Positions 1 through 6,675 of a stretch of DNA of 7,789 nt are shown here, one piece after another. This stretch comes from Burkholderiales bacterium (GTDB lineage: Bacteria > Pseudomonadota > Gammaproteobacteria > Burkholderiales > Burkholderiaceae_C): contig CANGHQ010000074.1 of the NCBI GenBank assembly GCA_947453585.1, forward strand, positions 1-7,789. The letters run 5' to 3'. The translations under genes were made by a program, and so were the position numbers. Under the pieces are notes generated by a model. The model worked only from the letters and a program-made list of their open reading frames with translations. It did no database searches and was not told the DNA's origin. The stretch's first letter is position 1, and every line of letters starts with the position of its first letter.

Positions 1-228
1 GAAACCCAAACCAGCGCCGGCCTGCGCCACGTGCTGCTGCCCATTCCGTTTACGCTGATCCGGCGCAACCAGGTGGAAGTGCACGCCATCTATGGCCGCC
101 ACTTTGCCGACGTGCCACAACTGCGCAACGCCGACCAGGTGACCAAGCTGGAAGAAGAAATGATCACCGCCTATTACGGTGGCGGCACGCTGTACGCCGA
201 CGCACAGCGCAGCCAACCGCTGATCTGA
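1..228 (+). CDS. puhA: Photosynthetic reaction centre H subunit, 3' end (partial)
   Basis: Only the last 75 codons are present; the reading frame is open from the first base and stops at TGA 226-228. The H subunit caps the cytoplasmic face of the purple bacterial reaction centre, holds L and M in place and shapes the proton path to QB. The visible part is its cytoplasmic beta-barrel domain. It carries the family's C-terminal signature: LLPI at residues 12-15 of the fragment, then IYGRHFADVPQL, then DQVTKLEEE, then the near-invariant AYYGGGTLYA close to the end. The last residues after that block are a short variable tail. It is followed after 32 bases by puhB, the usual partner. The N-terminal membrane helix lies outside the window. 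Identification is from recalled family motifs and is firm. Confidence 0.96.
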   Translation, partial: ETQTSAGLRHVLLPIPFTLIRRNQVEVHAIYGRHFADVPQLRNADQVTKLEEEMITAYYGGGTLYADAQRSQPLI

Positions 229-250
229 GCGCCGCCCTAGCCCGAGATTT

Positions 251-254
251 GGAG
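251..254 (+). promoter_or_regulatory. Shine-Dalgarno that fixes the puhB start
   Basis: GGAG lies six bases before ATG 261. The frame could also be opened by TTG 249, but that codon sits on top of this site and has no comparable purine-rich site before it, so ATG 261 is preferred. Confidence 0.7.
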
Positions 255-260
255 ATTTCA

Positions 261-935
261 ATGCGCCAAGACCACGCCAGCCACGAACATGAGTTTGAAC
301 CGCAGTTCGGCCTGCCCGAGCGCCTGCCGGCCAACGAACGCATTCTTTGGCAAGGCTCGCCCGCAGTGGCCGCGCTGGCCCAAAGCGCGTTTCACCTGCG
401 CAAGATCGCCCTGTACTTTGCGGTGCTGCTGGTGGCGCGTGTCGCCCCTGAAATCTCGGCCGGTGCCAGTGCGGTTGAGGTGCTGCTGGCATTGAAATGG
501 CTCGCACCGCTGGCGCTCACCGGCTTGCTGATTGTGTGGACGCTGGCCTGGCTCACCGCGCGCACCACCGTCTACACGCTGACCAACAAGCGTGTGGTCA
601 TGCGCTTAGGCATTGTGCTGACGGTGACCTTTAACCTGCCGCTCTCCCGCATTGCCAGCGCCGACCTGCGTGCGCTGGAGGCTGGCCACGGCGACATTAC
701 GCTAGCGCTCAAGGGCGAAGACCGCATTGCCTGGGTCCACCTGTGGCCCAGCGTGCGGCCCTGGCGCATTACCCAACCCGAGCCCACGCTGCGCGCGATT
801 CCTGAGGCCGCCGCAGTGGCATCCCAACTCAGCGCCGCCTGGTCTGCCGTCAACGGCCAGGCTGCCAGGCCTGCACCTCTTGCCCGCGCGCAGGCCGGCG
901 TACCTCGCCACGGATTGCAAGCGAGCGCCACATGA
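261..935 (+). CDS. puhB: Photosynthetic complex assembly protein PuhB
   Basis: This 224-residue inner-membrane protein belongs to the PuhB family, which in Rhodobacter is needed for efficient reaction centre assembly. After a charged N-terminal stretch (residues 1-47) there are two hydrophobic segments, about 48-63 and 80-100, followed by a cytoplasmic domain resembling bacterial PH-like folds. That domain opens with TVYTLTNKRVVMR (103-115). The family's conserved block, VHLWPSVRPWR followed by QPEPTLRAIPEA, is at 159-183. The tail beyond about 195 is Ala/Pro-rich and variable. The start is ATG 261, supported by GGAG at 251-254; TTG 249 would add four residues. The stop overlaps the start of puhC by four bases (ATGA), implying translational coupling. 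Family assignment is from motifs and position behind puhA. Confidence 0.92.
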   Translation: MRQDHASHEHEFEPQFGLPERLPANERILWQGSPAVAALAQSAFHLRKIALYFAVLLVARVAPEISAGASAVEVLLALKWLAPLALTGLLIVWTLAWLTARTTVYTLTNKRVVMRLGIVLTVTFNLPLSRIASADLRALEAGHGDITLALKGEDRIAWVHLWPSVRPWRITQPEPTLRAIPEAAAVASQLSAAWSAVNGQAARPAPLARAQAGVPRHGLQASAT

Positions 936-1405
936 ACGCAGCCACCCTGCCCGCCCAGCCTGTTCGCCCCCGCGCGGCCGACACCTTTCCCACGTGGGTG
1001 CTGTATTGCGCTGGCGGCATCCTGGCGTTTTCCCTGTTGTCTGTGGGCTTGGTGCGCATCACCGGCAACGGCCCGGACCAGCGCTTGGCAACGCCCACAC
1101 TGGAGCGCTCTTTGCGCTTTGAAGACCAGTCCGACCACGGCGTGCGCGTGTCTGACGGCAACACCGGCCAGACGCTCACCGTGCTTTACGGCGAACAGGG
1201 TTTTGTGCGCGGCGCCTTGCGCGCACTGAGCCGCGAGCGCCACGCGCGCGGCATTGGCTCGGCCCCGCCCTTTAATTTGGTGGCCCGCACCGATGGGCGC
1301 ATCACGCTGATGGACCCCGCCACCGGCCAGCGCATTGACCTCGAATCTTTTGGTCCGACCAATACCGCCGAATTTGCGCGCTTTTTTGCGCTGCAAGCCG
1401 AATAA
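932..1405 (+). CDS. puhC: Photosynthetic complex assembly protein PuhC
   Basis: This 157-residue protein has one N-terminal membrane anchor (about residues 21-43, WVLYCAGGILAFSLLSVGLV) and a larger domain expected in the periplasm. PuhC helps the LH1-reaction centre core assemble and reorganise in Rhodobacter. The visible signature is a start of the soluble domain with RSLRFEDQ (59-66), then TGQTLTVLYGEQGFVRGALRALSRER split over 78-103, and a C-terminal RITLMDPATGQRIDLESFGPTN region (124-145). The last pattern matches what I recall of PuhC tails. Length is normal for the family. It starts inside the puhB stop (ATGA at 932-935) with only a weak purine site, so it probably depends on ribosomes finishing puhB. 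acsF follows after 23 bases. Confidence 0.88.
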   Translation: MNAATLPAQPVRPRAADTFPTWVLYCAGGILAFSLLSVGLVRITGNGPDQRLATPTLERSLRFEDQSDHGVRVSDGNTGQTLTVLYGEQGFVRGALRALSRERHARGIGSAPPFNLVARTDGRITLMDPATGQRIDLESFGPTNTAEFARFFALQAE

Positions 1406-1428
1406 CCCCCGCCCCACCGGAGCCCGCC

Positions 1429-2505
1429 ATGTCTGCCGAAATCGCCATTGACTCTTCTGCCAAAGCCTCGCAAAAAGCGGTGGAAAGCACCATGCTGAGC
1501 CCGCGCTTCTACACCACCGACTTTGCCGCCATGGATCGGTTGGACGTGTCCGCCCTGCGCAGCGAGTGGGACACCATGATGACCGAGTACGAGGGCGACA
1601 ACAACCACGACCATTTCCAGCGCACGCCCGAGTTTGCGCAAGAAGTGGCCGAGCGCTTTTCGCAAGTGAGCCCCGAAATGCGCCAGGAGTTTCTGGAGTT
1701 TTTAATCTCCTCGCTCACGTCCGAGTTCTCGGGCTGCATTTTGTACAACGAGATTTTCAAGAACGTTGAAAACCCCGACATCAAGCAGCTGATGCGCTAC
1801 ATGGCCCGCGACGAATCGCGCCATGCCAGCTTCATCAACCAGTCGCTCAAAGACTTTGGACTGGGTATTGACCTAGGCGACTTGAAACGCACCAAGGCCT
1901 ACACCTACTTCAAGCCCAAGTACATTTTTTACGCCACTTACCTGTCTGAAAAGATTGGCTATGCGCGCTATATCACCATCTACCGCCAGCTTGAAAAAAA
2001 CCCGGACAAGCGCTTCCACCCCATCTTCAAATGGTTTGAGCGCTGGTGCAATGACGAGTTCCGCCACGGCGAGTCGTTTGCGCTGATCATGCGCGCCAAC
2101 CCGCACCTGCTGCGCGGGGGCAATGTCTATTGGATCCGCTTCTTCTTGCTGGCGGTTTACGCCACCATGTATGTGCGCGACCACACCCGCCCCATGCTGC
2201 ACCACGAAATGGGGCTTGAGTCCACCAGCTACGACTACACCGTGTTTCGCATCACCAACGAGATCACCAAGCAGGTGTTCCCGGTCAGCCTGGACATTGA
2301 CCACCCGGCTTTTCGTGCTGGCCTGGCGCGCCTGTTCCATATCCAGACGCAAATGGACGCGGCCAAGGCCCAAGGCGGCGTCTGGGGCACGCTGCGCCGC
2401 GCGGGTTGGGCGGCGGCCGGACTGGCCACTTTTGTGCGCCTGTACTTTCAGCCGGTGCAGCACCACGCGCTGCCCGCGCAAGTGCGCATGGCGCCGGCCT
2501 GGTAA
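1429..2505 (+). CDS. acsF: Mg-protoporphyrin IX monomethyl ester oxidative (aerobic) cyclase
   Basis: AcsF is a diiron enzyme that uses oxygen to form the isocyclic fifth ring, turning Mg-protoporphyrin IX monomethyl ester into divinyl protochlorophyllide on the way to bacteriochlorophyll. The 358-residue length is typical. Two diiron signatures are intact: RDESRH at 127-132 and NDEFRH at 208-213. Likely iron ligands are E99, E129, H132, E174, E210 and H213, the E99 and E174 choices being inferred from helix spacing. LTSEFSGCILYNEIF (96-110) and KPKYIFYATYLSEKIGYARY (162-181) are the conserved helices around them. ATG 1429 is preceded by GGAG at 1419-1422. Placement between puhC and puhE is the arrangement known in Rubrivivax gelatinosus, where AcsF serves under air and the radical-SAM enzyme BchE serves without oxygen. 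No bchE is in this window. Confidence 0.96.
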   Translation: MSAEIAIDSSAKASQKAVESTMLSPRFYTTDFAAMDRLDVSALRSEWDTMMTEYEGDNNHDHFQRTPEFAQEVAERFSQVSPEMRQEFLEFLISSLTSEFSGCILYNEIFKNVENPDIKQLMRYMARDESRHASFINQSLKDFGLGIDLGDLKRTKAYTYFKPKYIFYATYLSEKIGYARYITIYRQLEKNPDKRFHPIFKWFERWCNDEFRHGESFALIMRANPHLLRGGNVYWIRFFLLAVYATMYVRDHTRPMLHHEMGLESTSYDYTVFRITNEITKQVFPVSLDIDHPAFRAGLARLFHIQTQMDAAKAQGGVWGTLRRAGWAAAGLATFVRLYFQPVQHHALPAQVRMAPAW

Positions 2506-2547
2506 TTCCACCATCGCCCTCGCTACCGCCCTAAACACCGCACCGCC

Positions 2548-3396
2548 ATGCCCGCAATGACCGACAGCTCCATTGCCATTGGCTTTGCCGTCTTTATCTG
2601 GTGGTTTAGCACCGGCATTGTTATTTTGCTCAACCGCATGTCGCGCAGCGCGATTCGCCTGAGCCTGGTCTTGTCGTCTTTGCTGGGTTTGGCCGCACTC
2701 GTGGGCTTGGCACACACCGCGCAGCAAACCGGCGTGGCCGGGGCGTATTGCGCGTTTACCTGCGCGCTCTTGGCCTGGGGCTGGAACGAGCTGAGCTTTT
2801 TGACCGGCTGGATCACCGGGCCGCGCACCAGCGCCCTGCCTGCGGGCACCGTGGGCTGGCCCCGGTTTGTAGAGTCGTGCCGCGCCGTGCTGTGGCACGA
2901 GCTGGGTATTTTGCTGGTGGGCCTGGCCGTGGTGGCCATTACCTGGGACGCGCCCAACCAGGTCGGCACCGGCACTTACCTAGTGCTGTGGGTGATGCGC
3001 ACCAGCGCCAAGCTCAACCTGTTTTTTGGCGTGCGCAACCTGAGCGAAGAATTTTTACCCGCGCACCTGGCCTATTTACAAAGCTTTTTTCGGCGCCGGC
3101 CCATCAACGCGTTTTTCTTCTTTGCGGTCGCTGGGGCCAGCGCCTGCCTGTTTGCACTGGTGGCCGGTGCCCAAGACGCTTTAAGCAGCGCCGCGCATGC
3201 GGTGGGTTATGCGCTGGTGGCCACCATGCTGGCCCTGGCTATTCTGGAGCACTTGCTGCTGGTGCTGCCCCTGGACACCACGGCGCTGTGGCGCTGGGCC
3301 ATTCGTAAGCGTACGCAAACCCCGAGCGCTTCGCCAATCTCGCATACCGCCAGCGACACCTTGGACACCCATGACAAATTACTACAAATCCCTTGA
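2548..3396 (+). CDS. puhE: Photosynthetic complex assembly protein PuhE (DUF3623)
   Basis: This 282-residue protein is predicted to cross the membrane about seven times, with hydrophobic segments near residues 8-28, 38-57, 64-79, 114-134, 141-160, 187-207 and 216-240. Family marks are FIWWFSTG (16-23), WGWNELSFLTGWITGPR (77-93), the HELG at 117-120, and the highly conserved MRTSAKLNLFFGVRNLSEEF (150-169) ending in LPAHLAYLQSFF (170-181). EHLLLVLP closes the membrane part at 234-241. PuhE homologues modulate reaction centre and bacteriochlorophyll levels in Rhodobacter; the molecular role is not settled. No clear ribosome site precedes ATG 2548; ATG 2557, three codons later, is an equal alternative. 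The Ser/Thr-rich tail (257-282) runs 26 bases into crtI, so part of that tail may exist only because of the overlap. Confidence 0.9.
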   Translation: MPAMTDSSIAIGFAVFIWWFSTGIVILLNRMSRSAIRLSLVLSSLLGLAALVGLAHTAQQTGVAGAYCAFTCALLAWGWNELSFLTGWITGPRTSALPAGTVGWPRFVESCRAVLWHELGILLVGLAVVAITWDAPNQVGTGTYLVLWVMRTSAKLNLFFGVRNLSEEFLPAHLAYLQSFFRRRPINAFFFFAVAGASACLFALVAGAQDALSSAAHAVGYALVATMLALAILEHLLLVLPLDTTALWRWAIRKRTQTPSASPISHTASDTLDTHDKLLQIP

Positions 3397-4945
3397 CGGC
3401 GTAAGCGGCGGCCACGACGGCGGCTGGGCTGCCGCACCGGCAGCAGTCACCGGCGGGGACCGCGCGCCGCTGGCCATCGTCATAGGTACCGGCTTTGGCG
3501 GCCTGGCGGCTGCCATTCGCCTGAGCGTCAAGGGCTACCGCCTACAGATGCTGGAAAAGCTCGACGCCCCCGGCGGGCGCGCCTATGTGCACAAGCAAGA
3601 CGGCTTTACCTTTGACGCCGGGCCCACCATCATCACCCTGCCGCACCTGATTGGCGAGCTGTTTACCCTGTGCGGCGAGCGCATGGAAGACCATGTGGAC
3701 CTGCGGCTGATGTCGCCCTTTTACCGCATCCGCTTTGACGACGGCAGCCACTTTGACTACAGCAACGACGACGAGGCCATGCTGGAGCAAATTGCGCGCA
3801 TCAGCCCCGAAGACGTACAAGGCTTCAAGGACCTGCTGGTGGCGTCCGAGCGCTGTTTCAAGCTCGGCTTTGAAGAGCTGGGCATGGTGGCTTTTGAGAC
3901 GGTGAGCGACGTGATCAAGGCCATGCCCAACCTGATCAAGATGCAGGCCTGGCGCTCGATTTACAGCCTGGTGGCCCAGCACATCAAACACCCCCAGCTG
4001 CGCATTGTGATGAGTTTTCATCCCCTGCTCATCGGTGGCAACCCGTTTTCGGTGACCTGTGTGTATTCGCTCATCCATTCGCTGGAACGCCGCTGGGGCG
4101 TGCATTCGGCCATGGGCGGCACCGGCGCCATCGTGCGCGAACTGGTAAAGCTGCTGCACGACCGCAAGGTGCCCATTCGCTACAACGCGCCCGTGACGCA
4201 AATCCGCGTGCAAGGCGGGCGCGCCTGTGGTGTCGAACTGCAAAGCGGCGAATTTATCCCCGCCGACATCGTGGTCAGCAACGCCGACGCCGCCTGGACC
4301 TACCGCCACCTGATTGCGCCGCAGCACCGCAAGCACTGGACGGACAAGCGCATTGCCAAGGGCAATTATTCGTCGGGCCTGTTTGTCTGGTACTTTGGCA
4401 CCAACCGCCGATACGACGACGTGCCCCACCACATGATGGTGCTCGGGCCGCGTTACAAAGGCCTGCTGCAAGACATCTTCAAAAACCACACGCTGTCCAA
4501 AGACTTCAGCCTGTATTTGTACCGCCCCACGGCCACCGACCCGTCGCTGGCGCCCGAGGGCTGCGACAGCTTTTATGCGCTTTCCGTGGTGCCCAACCTG
4601 GCCAGCGGCACCGACTGGCCCGCCGTGTCCGAGCAATATCGCCAGGCGATTGCCACGGCCTTGCAGGAATCGGTGCTGCCCGATCTGAACCAGCACGTGG
4701 TCAGCCAGCGCATAAGCACGCCGCAAGATTTTCAGGACCGGCTGTGGTCGTACCAAGGCGCGGGCTTTGGCCTGGAACCCATCTTGACGCAAAGCGCCTG
4801 GTTTCGGCCGCACAACCGCAGCCAGGACGTGAAAGATTTGTACCTGGTGGGCGCCAGCAGCCAGCCCGGCGCTGGTGTGCCCAGCGTGTTGATGTCCGCA
4901 AAAATGCTTGAACAGGTGGTGCCCGATGTCCGATCTTTTGCCTAA
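3371..4945 (+). CDS. crtI: Phytoene desaturase CrtI
   Basis: CrtI is an FAD-dependent, membrane-associated desaturase that converts phytoene to neurosporene and/or lycopene. The 524 residues show the N-terminal dinucleotide fold with VIGTGFGGLAAAIRL at 37-51 and E62 in LEK, followed by PGGRAYV and FTFDAGPTIIT (79-89). The mid-protein block QAWRSIYSLVAQHI (192-205), the SFHPLLIGGNPFS stretch (215-227) and LERRWGV (238-244) are typical of CrtI rather than CrtD. EPILTQSAWFRPHNR (469-483) and LYLVGASSQPGAGVPSVLMS (490-509) form the C-terminal FAD/desaturase signature. ATG 3371 is chosen because it is the last usual start codon before the FAD motif and has GGA at 3363-3365; starts farther upstream lie within puhE and read as a low-complexity out-of-frame shadow. 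Residues 1-34 are an unusually long Gly/Ala-rich leader. Whether it makes three or four desaturations cannot be read from sequence. Confidence 0.95.
   Translation: MTNYYKSLDGVSGGHDGGWAAAPAAVTGGDRAPLAIVIGTGFGGLAAAIRLSVKGYRLQMLEKLDAPGGRAYVHKQDGFTFDAGPTIITLPHLIGELFTLCGERMEDHVDLRLMSPFYRIRFDDGSHFDYSNDDEAMLEQIARISPEDVQGFKDLLVASERCFKLGFEELGMVAFETVSDVIKAMPNLIKMQAWRSIYSLVAQHIKHPQLRIVMSFHPLLIGGNPFSVTCVYSLIHSLERRWGVHSAMGGTGAIVRELVKLLHDRKVPIRYNAPVTQIRVQGGRACGVELQSGEFIPADIVVSNADAAWTYRHLIAPQHRKHWTDKRIAKGNYSSGLFVWYFGTNRRYDDVPHHMMVLGPRYKGLLQDIFKNHTLSKDFSLYLYRPTATDPSLAPEGCDSFYALSVVPNLASGTDWPAVSEQYRQAIATALQESVLPDLNQHVVSQRISTPQDFQDRLWSYQGAGFGLEPILTQSAWFRPHNRSQDVKDLYLVGASSQPGAGVPSVLMSAKMLEQVVPDVRSFA
4914..4919 (+). 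promoter_or_regulatory. Shine-Dalgarno inside crtI that fixes the crtB start
   Basis: AGGTGG lies six bases before ATG 4926, within the last codons of crtI. The earlier TTG 4908 would add six residues and has no better site, so ATG 4926 is preferred. Confidence 0.65.
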
Positions 4946-6002
4946 GCCCGCCGACGCGCCCACGCCGGTATCGGCCTACGACTTGCAGGCCTGCACGGCG
5001 CTGATGCGCGGGGGCTCCAAGTCTTTCTTTGCTGCATCCAAGCTCTTGCCCGCCCGCCTGCGCCCCCCGGCCACCGCCTTGTACGCCTACTGCCGCCTGG
5101 CCGACGACGCCATCGACGAGGGCGCCGACCCGGCTCTGGCCATGCAAGACCTGCAAGCGCGCCTGGACGCCATTTACGCCGGGCGCCCGGGAAGCCTTGA
5201 CGCAGACCGCGCACTGGCCCACGTGGTGCACCACTACGGCGTGGCGCGCGGATTGCTCGATGCACTTTTGGACGGCTTTTTGTGGGATTCGCAGGGCCGC
5301 AAATACGAAACCCTGGCCGACGTAGAGGCCTATGGCGCGCGGGTAGCCGGTGCCGTGGGCGCCATGATGTCGCTCATCATGGGCGCGGCCACCGAGACCG
5401 CCATTGCCCGCGCCTGCGAGCTGGGCGTGGCCATGCAGCTCACCAATATTGCCCGCGACATTGGCGAAGACGCGCGCAATGGTCGCCTGTACATCCCGCG
5501 CGCTTGGTTTCGCGAGATCGGCATGGACGCCGACGCATGGCTGGCCGCACCCGTGTTTGACGCGCGCATTGCCGGCTTTACCCAGCGCCTGTTGATGCGC
5601 GCCGATGTGCTCTACCGGCGCGGCGAATTTGGCCTGGCCGAGCTGCCCTGGGACTGTCGCCCGGCCATCCAGGCCGCGCGCCTGGTGTACGCCGAAATCG
5701 GCAAGCAGCTTGAGCGCGAGGGCCTGAACTCGATTGACAAGCGCACCGTGGTGTCCACCCCGCGCAAGCTGGCCTTGCTGGCCCGCGCCGCAGCGGTGGC
5801 AGTCAAGGCCCCGGCCCTGCCCGCCGTGGCCTTGAGCCCCGTGCCTGCGATTGCCTTTTTGGTGGACGTGGTCGGGCGCGACCGCAATCCGGCGCTCGGC
5901 CACAAGCCCTGGACGATCCCGCAGCGCAGCTTCGACGAGCGGGTGGAATGGATGGTGGACTTGTTTGGCCGACTGGAGCAACGCGAACGCGCCCGGCGCT
6001 AG
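4926..6002 (+). CDS. crtB: Phytoene synthase CrtB
   Basis: CrtB joins two geranylgeranyl diphosphates head to head, through prephytoene diphosphate, to give 15-cis-phytoene, the substrate of CrtI. The protein is 358 residues. SKSFFAASKLLP (31-42) is the conserved entry motif. The first aspartate-rich motif is DDAID at 60-64 in YAYCRLADDAIDEG. The second is NIARDIGED at 174-182, followed by GRLYIP at 186-191, all expected for magnesium-diphosphate binding. YGARVAGAVG (136-145) is the usual helix between them. The gene overlaps crtI by 20 bases, so CrtI and CrtB are likely coupled. The C-terminal region (about 290-358) contains an Ala/Val-rich helix and ends RERARR. The stop is TAG at 6000-6002, and the frame stays open after it for another 54 codons (see the small ORF at 6012). 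Confidence 0.95.
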   Translation: MSDLLPKPADAPTPVSAYDLQACTALMRGGSKSFFAASKLLPARLRPPATALYAYCRLADDAIDEGADPALAMQDLQARLDAIYAGRPGSLDADRALAHVVHHYGVARGLLDALLDGFLWDSQGRKYETLADVEAYGARVAGAVGAMMSLIMGAATETAIARACELGVAMQLTNIARDIGEDARNGRLYIPRAWFREIGMDADAWLAAPVFDARIAGFTQRLLMRADVLYRRGEFGLAELPWDCRPAIQAARLVYAEIGKQLEREGLNSIDKRTVVSTPRKLALLARAAAVAVKAPALPAVALSPVPAIAFLVDVVGRDRNPALGHKPWTIPQRSFDERVEWMVDLFGRLEQRERARR

Positions 6003-6005
6003 GGG
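6001..6005 (+). promoter_or_regulatory. Shine-Dalgarno for the small TTG-start ORF
   Basis: AGGGG overlaps the crtB TAG and ends six bases before TTG 6012. It is the main reason to believe the small ORF is translated on its own. Confidence 0.5.
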
Positions 6006-6011
6006 CGGCGC

Positions 6012-6167
6012 TTGCTCAAGGTCGTTGAAGTTGTAGTCTTGTTGTGCGCGGGCGCCCTGTTCTTTGGTTGGCAATGGCGCGATCTGCGCCAGGCGCGCGA
6101 ACAAACCCGCAAGCAGCGCGAGGCGGCGCAAGACGCCTCCAGCCCCAAGGGCCCGCATGGCACCTAA
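6012..6167 (+). CDS. Small single-span membrane protein, 51 residues, unknown function
   Basis: I do not recognise this gene. From TTG 6012 to TAA 6165-6167 it encodes 51 residues: a hydrophobic segment at about 4-19 (VVEVVVLLCAGALFFG), a Trp/Arg interface at 20-26 (WQWRDLR), a highly charged helix rich in Arg, Lys, Gln and Glu (27-40), and a short polar Pro/Gly tail. By the positive-inside rule the charged tail should be cytoplasmic. AGGGG at 6001-6005 is well spaced for the TTG. The ORF lies in the crtB frame, nine bases after the crtB TAG, and overlaps the next gene by 11 bases. The composition is a plausible small membrane protein rather than noise, but without homologue data it could be non-coding. 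Readthrough of the TAG would fuse it to CrtB. Confidence 0.55.
   Translation: MLKVVEVVVLLCAGALFFGWQWRDLRQAREQTRKQREAAQDASSPKGPHGT
6147..6151 (+). promoter_or_regulatory. Shine-Dalgarno that fixes the DUF2269 start
   Basis: AAGGG lies five bases before ATG 6157. The same frame is open farther upstream (TTG 6064), but that stretch overlaps the small ORF, is not hydrophobic like the protein itself, and lacks a comparable site. Confidence 0.6.
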
Positions 6168-6609
6168 CCTGAAAATCATCCACTTGGTGTGCGCCTGCCT
6201 GTTTTTGGGCAACGTCATCGTCAGCGGCGTGTGGGCGCTGCTGGCCGAGCGCACGCGCAACCACGCCATCATCCAGTTCAGCAACCGCATGGTGCTGATC
6301 ACCGACGCGCTGTTTACGCTGGTCGGCGCCATTGGCGTGGTGTGGACTGGCCACGGCATGGCGCTGCACCTGGGCGGCGAGGCATCGCACCCGTGGATCC
6401 AGTGGTCGTATGGCTTGCTCACGTTCTCGGGCTTGATCTGGCTTTTCGTGCTGGTGCCGATTCAGCTCAAGCAACGCGCTTTGCTGCGCGCCAGCGACAC
6501 CGTGGGCGAGGACTATTGGCGCCTCTCGCGCATCTGGCAAGCCGCTGGTGCGCTGGCCACTGTCTTGCCGCTGCCCATCGTTTATTTGATGGTGACCAAG
6601 CCGACTTAG
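6157..6609 (+). CDS. DUF2269-type integral membrane protein
   Basis: The 150-residue product has four predicted membrane helices at about 6-28, 46-66, 82-105 and 126-146. It matches my recollection of the DUF2269 family: KIIHLVCACLFLGNVIVSG near the N-terminus with H9, an ITDALFTLVGAIGV helix start (48-61), SGLIWLFVLVPIQLKQ (91-106), the DYWRLSRIWQAAGALATVLP stretch (119-138) and an MVTKP end. No catalytic function is established for the family; intramembrane histidines (H9, H66) could bind heme or metal, which is only a guess. Its position, four genes into a carotenoid tail, resembles where tspO-like membrane sensors sit in other photosynthesis clusters, but it has no TspO signature. It overlaps the small ORF by 11 bases, and the SDR gene follows after 66 bases. 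Confidence 0.8.
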   Translation: MAPNLKIIHLVCACLFLGNVIVSGVWALLAERTRNHAIIQFSNRMVLITDALFTLVGAIGVVWTGHGMALHLGGEASHPWIQWSYGLLTFSGLIWLFVLVPIQLKQRALLRASDTVGEDYWRLSRIWQAAGALATVLPLPIVYLMVTKPT

Positions 6610-6664
6610 ACTGCACGCGCCCCAGCCATCCCCTGCGCAGCCACCGTGCTGCGCACAAACCACC

Positions 6665-6668
6665 AAGG
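6665..6668 (+). promoter_or_regulatory. Shine-Dalgarno that fixes the SDR start
   Basis: AAGG lies seven bases before ATG 6676. GTG 6646 would add ten residues with no matching site. Confidence 0.55.
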
Positions 6669-6675
6669 CCGCACC

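Noticed and set aside
229..2547. PpsR/CrtJ-type TGT-N12-ACA operators in the gaps between puh and acsF genes.
   Set aside because: The gaps are 23 to 42 bases and none shows the pattern by eye. The relevant promoters are expected upstream of the window.
1873..2898. A 341-codon minus-strand frame opposite acsF and puhE.
   Set aside because: Same reasoning: it lies across two genes with intact family motifs and resembles no protein I know.
2748..3308. A 186-codon + strand frame inside puhE.
   Set aside because: Its Arg/Gly/His-rich translation is an out-of-frame reading of PuhE, whose own frame has the membrane helices and family motifs.
3197..3370. Upstream extension of crtI to the first possible start at 3197.
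   Set aside because: The added 58 residues are Trp/Cys/Pro-rich out-of-frame puhE sequence. ATG 3371 gives a normal CrtI.
3542..4963. A 473-codon open frame on the minus strand opposite crtI.
   Set aside because: It mirrors the codon positions of a GC-rich gene with strong family motifs on the + strand. Its translation is His/Ala/Gly/Gln-rich without recognisable domains, as expected of a shadow.
4701..6422. A 573-codon open frame on the minus strand across crtB and the DUF2269 gene.
   Set aside because: It spans the ends of several real genes in the opposite direction and has shadow-like composition. Length alone is not evidence at this GC content.
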